Origin: F23-B02 sp963650165
GTDB lineage: Bacteria; Bacillota; Clostridia; Oscillospirales; Oscillospiraceae
Assembly: GCA_963650165.1 (NCBI GenBank)
Contig: CAVJKX010000012.1
Location: 1-56,701 of the forward strand
Reading direction: 5' to 3'
DNA length: 56,701 bases
Positions 52,001-56,701 of the stretch are shown piece by piece. The notes beneath the pieces were generated by a model. It was not told the origin of the DNA, ran no database searches, and saw nothing but the letters and a program-made list of their open reading frames with translations. Position numbers and translations under genes: made by a program. Every line of letters begins with the position of its first letter. The first letter of the stretch is position 1.

Positions 52001-53590
52001 TGCATCGTAGTCCGGAAGGCTGTTGCCTGAAACATCTATTCCGTAATAATCGGCGTTGGAATTCAGCTCTATGCGTGTCAGCTGATTGTTCCAACAGTAA
52101 AGCCAGCTCAGGCTTGCCGGAAGTGTGGGCAGTTCGGTGAGCTTATTATTATAACAGTAAAGCCAATTCAGGCTTTCCGGAAGTTCGGACAGCGCTGTGA
52201 GATCATTATTTGAGCACTGAAGTTTATACAGTTTCGTCAGCGAGCTTATCGCGTTGATGCTGGTGAGCTTATTGACAGAGCAGTCAAGGTAAGTCAGTTC
52301 TGCCGGAAGTGTTTCAGGCAATGCTGTAAGCTGATTGCTGGAGCAATAAAGATAGGCCAAGCCATTCGGAAGCTCGGGCAGCACAGGGAGCTGATTAAGT
52401 GAGCAGTCAAGCTCAGTCAGGCTGTCGGGAAGCTTGGGCAGCGACGTAAGATTATTATATTCGCAATTAAGATATTCCAGTGCTTCCGGAAGTGCAGGCA
52501 GCACGGTAAGCTGATTGCTGGAGCAATTAAGCCTTTTCAAAGTTTCAGGAAGCGAAGGTAATACGCTGAGCTGATTGTTAGAGCAATAAAGATATTCCAG
52601 TGCTTCCGGAAGAGCGAGCGGCTCGGTAAGCTGATTGTCTGAGCAATCAAGGCTATTTAGGCTCTCCGGAAGCTCAGGCAGCGCGGTGATCTGATTGTTA
52701 GAGCAATTGAGATATTCCAACTTTTCCGGAAGTGCAGGCAGCACGGTAAGCGGATTGTCTGAGCAATTAAGGCTATTTAGGCTCTCCGGAAGCTCAGGCA
52801 GCGCGGTGATCTGATTTCCGCGGCAACTAAGTATCTCAAGACTTTCTGGAAGTGAAAGCATCTCGGTGAGCTGATTACCTGAGCATTCAAGATATGTCAG
52901 TGAAACCGGAAGCTCAGGTAATTCTGTAAGTTTGTTGCCAAAACAACGAAGTGTTTTCAGCGACGTAAAGTTCTTAATGCCTTCCAAGGACTCAATGTTA
53001 CTGTTGTAAACATTCATTGTCTCTACATTTGCAATTTCATTCTTGCTGAGTTTGCCGTCGCCGTTGAAATCACAGTTAACCAAAACATACTGCCTGAAAA
53101 CTTCATCAGGGAAATTTGTCGCATTAATTTCTACAACGGTAGTGGCTTCTCCGAGATAAAACACTTTAGCCTTGTACTGTCCGTTGGGATCAATGCCGAA
53201 GGAAAGCTTATATTCCACACCGGCCTGCAGCTCATACGGGAAGCTGATGCTGTAACAAAGATGCCATTCTCCGGTTTCTTCATCAGTTATCGATACGGTA
53301 TCGCTTATGTTATCGGCATAGAGCTTGCGCGGCTCACCGTCCCCCTGTGCAAAAAGGACCAGACTTTCGCCGGACACATTCATGTACGGGCATTCGACGT
53401 CTATACGATACTCGCCATCCGTATCAGGCGTGAACGTGAATACTGCGTTTTCCTCTGAGTTTTCCTCCTTTGTAAAGGACACATACTCGTCGAGCTTCAT
53501 CACCACGTCGGCGAGCGCTGCGGCGGGCACAAGCGTCAGCAGCAGCACAAGAACGAGGTTCAGAGCCAACAATCTCTTTGTTGTTTTCAT
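49013..53590 (-). CDS. Giant secreted surface protein: 20-residue LRRs, BspA LRRs, CxxC modules and three SLH domains
   Basis: A 1525-residue protein with a signal peptide (1-27). A beta-rich domain (about 30-150) is followed by an EF-hand/dockerin-like stretch (DFNGDGKLSKNEIANVE, about 173-189). About 14 LRRs of exactly 20 residues (about 200-540) read LEYLNCSNNQITALPELPES, the spacing of YopM/IpaH-type bacterial LRRs. CxxC segments (565-655), a BspA-type LRR block (660-880) and about nine CxxC modules of roughly 40-60 residues (885-1335) come next. Three SLH domains (1340-1525) anchor it to the wall. Its 3' end is almost identical to that of the next gene. The function is probably adhesion or ligand binding. 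Confidence 0.9.
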   Translation of the reverse strand: MKTTKRLLALNLVLVLLLTLVPAAALADVVMKLDEYVSFTKEENSEENAVFTFTPDTDGEYRIDVECPYMNVSGESLVLFAQGDGEPRKLYADNISDTVSITDEETGEWHLCYSISFPYELQAGVEYKLSFGIDPNGQYKAKVFYLGEATTVVEINATNFPDEVFRQYVLVNCDFNGDGKLSKNEIANVETMNVYNSNIESLEGIKNFTSLKTLRCFGNKLTELPELPVSLTYLECSGNQLTEMLSLPESLEILSCRGNQITALPELPESLNSLNCSDNPLTVLPALPEKLEYLNCSNNQITALPELPESLNSLDCSDNQLTEPLALPEALEYLYCSNNQLSVLPSLPETLKRLNCSSNQLTVLPALPEALEYLNCEYNNLTSLPKLPDSLTELDCSLNQLPVLPELPNGLAYLYCSSNQLTALPETLPAELTYLDCSVNKLTSINAISSLTKLYKLQCSNNDLTALSELPESLNWLYCYNNKLTELPTLPASLSWLYCWNNQLTRIELNSNADYYGIDVSGNSLPDYDAVTGKNIKWGEWDYIFGEQNHEHDCVEEVTEAATCSHGGWKAVTCTKCGYYSEEWIQPIPHEYGDNNWCQNCGIYKCETDGSHKFNDAHQCTMCGGYECMEENTLHEFDNEGVCSICGNSIPEPYTGEDGSVWTLAKDGVLTISGANDDVSYWDAIIHFEPFLQNTLKIVCEDGTTFFRGYYKFYNVKEIHFGRDVKTVTHPSSLFSLETITVDDENPYLCAVDGVLYSKDGSELLIYPLYLGGSLSSSVTVKDGVENIGIRAFYNNYALKSAILPDGLENIKDEAFIYCGDLKTVYIPSTVTNIGWRAFFDCENIADVYFSGTEEQWNEITIGEGNENLTDAEIHYGHQHEYVAVETVEATCWEVGYTAGTKCACGLIETGCEEIAKLDHQPITIEKIAPTCTDIGWTEYVKCEKCRYLISGREEIPALGHDFQNDTAKAPTCTEPGYTGSGECTRCGETIVGGEIPATGHTEVVNERAVAATCTKAGNTESRYCAVCGAVTATSEVIPAKGHQETRITGARTATCDMNGYTGDTVCIVCDEVVESGETIPALGHSYTEEVTAPTCTDGGYTKYTCSVCGSWDYDNWTDPLGHSFVNGVCTVCGAEDSGETPTHTHSYTETVTAPTCTEKGYTTHTCACGDSYEDSYVPAKGHTEVTDEAVKATCTKTGLTEGKHCSACGEILTAQEVTPVYAHDYVNGECTVCHAIDPDYVEPVRPSYGHSHSYAATVTAPTCTEKGYTTYKCSCGSSFVGSYVDAKGHTEVTDAAVAATCTATGLTEGKHCSECNEIFVKQEVVPALAHDYKDGVCTVCKAKDPSVNPFKDVAETSPYADAISWAYANDITKGKTDDSFGVNDGCTRAQIVTLLWREAGSPAAAADTVNPFTDVSADSEYYDAIMWAIANGITYGTTTTTFSPDAVCTRGQIVTFMYRAAGSPKVSTGTGFTDVDESSYCCDAVAWAVANGITNGKTDTTFAPSETCTRGQAVTFMYRASANK
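52060..52990 (-). repeat. 60-bp tandem repeats coding for 20-residue LRRs
   Basis: About 14 in-frame units of 60 bp, each coding for LxxLxCxxNxLxxLPxLPxx. Several neighbouring units are nearly identical, for example the block at 52664-52723 against that at 52784-52843, showing recent expansion. Confidence 0.85.
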
Positions 53591-53774
53591 TCTCTACTTC
53601 TTCCTTTTAAATAATTTTTTAGCCGGCAGACTAACAGGAGCGCCGTGTCTGTCCTGACATCCGCACAGCCGCAAATCTATTTTACCACTTATTACCCGCG
53701 CTGACAAATATAAATAGTCACCAAATTTTGTGTTAACATTTTGTGCATAATTTTATATTTGCTTATATTTATGC
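53591..53774 (-). other. Leader and intergenic region of the giant surface protein gene
   Basis: This holds the promoter (53679-53707), then a leader of about 80 bases with imperfect inverted repeats around GCCGGCAGACT and the AAGGAAG ribosome site near 53600. No reading frame of note. An AT-rich stretch (53705-53770) separates the promoter from the terminator of the preceding gene. Confidence 0.6.
53679..53707 (-). promoter_or_regulatory. Promoter of the 1525-residue surface protein gene
   Basis: The -35 TTGTCA (53702-53707) and -10 TAAAAT (53679-53684) have a 17-bp spacer. Confidence 0.65.
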
Positions 53775-53804
53775 AAAAAGCTCCCCGGGGAATTTCCGGG
53801 GAGC
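53775..53804 (-). terminator. Terminator of the CxxC-repeat surface protein gene
   Basis: On the minus strand GCTCCCCGG and CCGGGGAGC pair around seven bases and are followed by TTTTT. Sequence is nearly the same as the terminator at 48964-48997. Confidence 0.9.
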
Positions 53805-53820
53805 CTGGGATTTATCGGGT

Positions 53821-56701
53821 TCATTTGTCTGCGCTTGCGCGGTACATGAAGGTCACCGCCTGACCGCGGGTGCAGGTCTCGGACGGGGCAAAGGTCGTGT
53901 CGGTCTTGCCGTTCGTGATGCCGTTTGCTACCGCCCACGCGACTGCGTCGCAGCAGTAGGAACTTTCGTCAACGTCGGTGAAGCCGGTGCCGGTGCTGAC
54001 CTTCGGAGAGCCGGCTGCGCGGTACATAAAGGTGACGATCTGGCCGCGGGTGCAGACTGCATCCGGGCTGAAGGTCGTTGCGGTCGTGCCGTAGGTTATG
54101 CCGTTTGCGATCGCCCACATGATAGCGTCGTAGTACTCGCTGTCAGAGCTCACATCGGTAAACGGGTTCTTCACGTCAGCGGAAACCCCGGGAGAGCCGG
54201 CCGCGCGATACAGGAAGGTCACGATCTGTGCGCGGGTGCAGCCGTCGTTGACGCCGAAGGTGCCGTCGAGCTTGCCGGTGGTCACATTATTGTTGTAAGC
54301 CCAGAGGATCGCTCCGTAATACGGGCTCTCGCTGTGCGCATCGGGGAACGGATTGAATGTGGGATCCTTCGCGCTGCAGGCGGTGCAGACGCCGTCCTTG
54401 TATTCATGCGCAGCCATAGGAACGGTTTCCTGCGCAGTGAGGACAGTATCGCACACCGAGCAGTGCTTACCCTCGGTCAGGCCGGTCGCGGTACAGGTCG
54501 CCGCGACTGCCGCGTCGGTTACCTCGTTGTGACCCTTGGCGTCGACGTAGCTGTCCTTATAGCTGTCGCCGCAGGCACAGGTATGCGTCGTGTAGCCTTT
54601 TTCGGTGCATGTAGGCGCGGTAACTGTCTCTGTGTAGCTGTGGGTATGCGGGGGAACGTAGTCGGGATCCTTCGCATTGCAGGCGGTGCAGACGCCGTCC
54701 TTGTATTCATGCGCAGCCATAGGAACGGTTTCCTGCGCGGTGAGGACAGTATCGCACATCGAGCAGTGCTTACCTTCGCTCAGGCCAGTCTCTGTGCAGG
54801 TGGCTGCGACTGCCGCGTCGGTTACCTCGGTGTGACCGAGGGCGGAGGTAATCTCCTGCTTGACAAGAATTGCATTGCAGACTGAGCAATGCTTACCTTC
54901 AGTCAAGCCGGTTGCGGTGCAGGTCGCTGCGATTGCCGCATCGACGGCTGCGGTGTGCCCCAATGCCGGAATTTCTTCGCCGACTATAGTTTCACCGCAG
55001 CGGGTGCACATGCCCGAGCCTGTATAGCCGGGCTCTGTACAGGTCGGAGCTTTAGCAGGATCACTCCGGAAGTCGTGGCCTAATGCGGGGAGCACTTTCT
55101 GTTCAACGAGGACTTCGCTGCATACCGAGCAGTGCTTACCCTCGGTCAAACCGATCGTGGTGCAGGTAGCCTCGACGGCCGCATCAGCGGCTTCGCTGTG
55201 GCCCCTGGCTTCGATTATTTCCTGTGCAAGCAAAACTTTGCTGCATCTTGAGCAGTGTTTACCCTCGGTCAGCCCGGCCTCTGTGCAGGTGGCTTCAATT
55301 TTTTCGTCAATGACATCTTTGTGGCCAAGTGCGGGGAGCTCCTTACCGGTGGCGGTTGCCTGGCAGCGTGAGCATTTGCCCGTACCGGTATAGCCTTTTT
55401 CGGTGCAAGTCGGTGCCACAGCAGCTCCGTCTCGGAAATCATGGCCGAGTGCGGGGATATCTTCCCACCCGGACATAACACTGCCGCATTCGTAGCACAC
55501 CGTGCCTGCAGCGTGGCCAACCGTAACACAGCCGGGTTCAACCGCTTCACGTTCGATAAGCTTATGCCCGATCATCGGTGTCTCTTCCTGCTTTACAAGT
55601 ACTGTTTCGCAGACAGAACAATGCTTGCCCTCGGTCAGACCGGTTTTCGTGCAGGTGGCTGCAATTGCCGCATCGGTAGCCTCTGTGTGATCCAATACGG
55701 TGGTAATCTCCTGCTTGACAAGAATTGCGTTGCAGACTGAGCAATGCTTACCTTCCGTCAAGCCACTTGCGGTACAGGTCGCTGCGACTGCCGCATCGGT
55801 AGCCTCTGTGTGATCCAATACGGTGGTAATCTCCTGCTTGACAAGAATTGCGTTGCAGGCTGAGCAATGCTTACCTTCGGTCAAGCCGGTTTTCGTGCAG
55901 GTTGCTGCGATTGCTGCGTCGGTCACTTCCTTGTGGCCGAGTGCAGGAATAGTTTCCTGCTTGACAAGAACTTCTTTACATACCGAGCAGTGCTTACCTT
56001 CGGTCAAGCCGGTTTTCGTGCAGGTTGCTGCGACTGCCGCGTCGGTCACTTCCTTGTGGCCGAGTGCAGGAATTTCTTTGCCTGAGGCAGCTGCCTCGCA
56101 GCGTGAGCATTTACTCGTGCCGGTATAGCCTTTTTTTGTGCAAGTCGGTGCCACAGCAACTCCGTCTCGGAAATCATGGCCGAGTGCGGGGATATCTTCC
56201 CACCCGGACATAACACTGCCGCATTCGTAGCACACCGTGCCTGCAGCGTGGCCAACCGTAACACAGCCGGGTTCAACCGCTTCACGTTCGATAAGCTTAT
56301 GCCCGATCATCGGTGTCTCTTCCTGCTTTACGAGGACTGTTTCGCAGGCAGAACAATGCTTGCCCTCGGTCAGGCCGGTTTTCGTGCAGGTGGATGCGAC
56401 GGCCGCATCGACAATCTCGGTGTGGCCGAGCACAGGAATAGCTTCCTGCTTGACAAGAACTTCGTTGCATACTGAGCAATGCTTACCTTCCGTCAAGCCA
56501 GTTGCGGTGCAGGTAGCTGCAACTGCAACGTCGATGACCTCCTTGTGGCCGAGTGCAGGAATAGCTTCCTGCGCAACAAGAACTTCTTTACATACTGAGC
56601 AATGCTTACCCTCGGTAAGGCCGGTTTTCGTGCAGGTGGCTGCAATTGCCGCATCGGTAGCCTCTGTGTGATCCAATACGGTGGTAATCTCCTGCTTGAC
56701 A
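53821..56701 (-). CDS. CxxC-repeat surface protein with three SLH domains (N-terminus beyond the window)
   Basis: At least 960 residues; the frame is open to base 56701, so signal peptide and start are outside. About 18 modules of 35-60 residues follow the plan ATCTKTGLTEGKHCSVC, then about 13 residues, then GH. Each has three Cys and a His, suggesting metal sites or disulfides. Two variant modules, PTCTEKGYTG and PGCVTVGHAAGTVCYECG, alternate in a larger 245-residue repeat. Three SLH domains close the protein and match those of the upstream-read 1525-residue protein almost exactly. I do not know a function for the CxxC modules; a wall-anchored stalk or a metal-binding scaffold are possibilities. 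Confidence 0.88.
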   Translation of the reverse strand, partial: VKQEITTVLDHTEATDAAIAATCTKTGLTEGKHCSVCKEVLVAQEAIPALGHKEVIDVAVAATCTATGLTEGKHCSVCNEVLVKQEAIPVLGHTEIVDAAVASTCTKTGLTEGKHCSACETVLVKQEETPMIGHKLIEREAVEPGCVTVGHAAGTVCYECGSVMSGWEDIPALGHDFRDGVAVAPTCTKKGYTGTSKCSRCEAAASGKEIPALGHKEVTDAAVAATCTKTGLTEGKHCSVCKEVLVKQETIPALGHKEVTDAAIAATCTKTGLTEGKHCSACNAILVKQEITTVLDHTEATDAAVAATCTASGLTEGKHCSVCNAILVKQEITTVLDHTEATDAAIAATCTKTGLTEGKHCSVCETVLVKQEETPMIGHKLIEREAVEPGCVTVGHAAGTVCYECGSVMSGWEDIPALGHDFRDGAAVAPTCTEKGYTGTGKCSRCQATATGKELPALGHKDVIDEKIEATCTEAGLTEGKHCSRCSKVLLAQEIIEARGHSEAADAAVEATCTTIGLTEGKHCSVCSEVLVEQKVLPALGHDFRSDPAKAPTCTEPGYTGSGMCTRCGETIVGEEIPALGHTAAVDAAIAATCTATGLTEGKHCSVCNAILVKQEITSALGHTEVTDAAVAATCTETGLSEGKHCSMCDTVLTAQETVPMAAHEYKDGVCTACNAKDPDYVPPHTHSYTETVTAPTCTEKGYTTHTCACGDSYKDSYVDAKGHNEVTDAAVAATCTATGLTEGKHCSVCDTVLTAQETVPMAAHEYKDGVCTACSAKDPTFNPFPDAHSESPYYGAILWAYNNNVTTGKLDGTFGVNDGCTRAQIVTFLYRAAGSPGVSADVKNPFTDVSSDSEYYDAIMWAIANGITYGTTATTFSPDAVCTRGQIVTFMYRAAGSPKVSTGTGFTDVDESSYCCDAVAWAVANGITNGKTDTTFAPSETCTRGQAVTFMYRASADK
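55385..56338 (-). repeat. Higher-order direct repeat with 735-bp period
   Basis: A block of about 215 bp at 55385-55602 recurs at 56120-56337 with only a few differences (for example one T insertion-like change in the T-run and GCAGCT versus GCAACT). The offset is 735 bp, exactly 245 codons, so it keeps the frame. It encodes the PMIGHKLIEREAVEPGC module. Confidence 0.85.

Noticed and set aside
53860..56701. CRISPR-like regular repeats
   Set aside because: Repeats are coding, in multiples of three, degenerate, without unique spacers of constant length, and there are no cas genes.

Overview
The window reads as chromosome from a GC-rich, strictly anaerobic, endospore-forming member of the Clostridia, most like the Oscillospirales (Oscillibacter/Flavonifractor-type gut bacteria). 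This is inferred from gene content: a complete spoIIAA-spoIIAB-sigF operon, a T-box before valS, an L20-type leader before infC-rpmI-rplT, a radical 2-hydroxyacyl-CoA dehydratase with its ATPase activator, [Fe-S] class I fumarase, and SLH-domain surface proteins. I found no rRNA, tRNA, CRISPR array, transposase or prophage module.

Layout. 1-3.2 kb (minus): a 2-hydroxyacyl-CoA dehydratase operon (two dehydratase subunits, a 71-residue membrane protein, then the start of the activator at the window edge). 3.4-6.7 kb: AlaX editing protein, a Y-family DNA polymerase, and divergent from it an S24 self-cleaving repressor. 6.8-8.2 kb: infC-rpmI-rplT with an attenuated leader and an apparent ATC start on infC. 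8.2-11.7 kb: deoC, a two-OB-fold SSB-like protein, lysA, a glyoxalase. 11.8-17.4 kb (plus): glgB-glgA-GH13, overlapping genes of glycogen metabolism. 17.5-20 kb: an FMN-dependent 2-hydroxyacid oxidase, then a MATE efflux gene behind an attenuator with a candidate stalling leader peptide. 20-24.2 kb: two anchored hydrolases, glyA, rarD. 24.2-24.5 kb: a palindrome-rich element between 30-bp direct repeats. 24.5-27.8 kb (minus): fumA-fumB-malic enzyme-polysaccharide deacetylase, then a gene-poor structured stretch. 28.2-35.8 kb: flavodoxin, AraC regulator, dicarboxylate/amino-acid symporter, EamA transporter, PcrA helicase, second MATE. 36-40.4 kb: sporulation sigma-F operon and valS. 40.5-47.3 kb: LTA-synthase-like enzyme, DegV, trxB-trxA, glnS, MogA-type protein, cysteine hydrolase. 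47.4-56.7 kb (minus): three secreted SLH-anchored repeat proteins, the last running off the window.

How it fits together. Fumarase plus malic enzyme give a fumarate-malate-pyruvate route, and a C4-dicarboxylate/amino-acid symporter lies nearby. The glycogen genes pair synthesis (glgA, glgB) with an amylase-type hydrolase. The final 9 kb is a locus for surface display, with BspA-type LRRs, YopM/IpaH-type 20-residue LRRs and long arrays of CxxC modules ending in SLH anchors. The observations most worth following are the MATE leader peptide with overlapping +X+ motifs inside the terminator arm, the CxxC-module surface proteins with their nearly identical 3' ends, a possible phosphorylase-like segment on the GH13 enzyme, the small membrane protein in the dehydratase operon, and the structured region at 27.9-28.2 kb.
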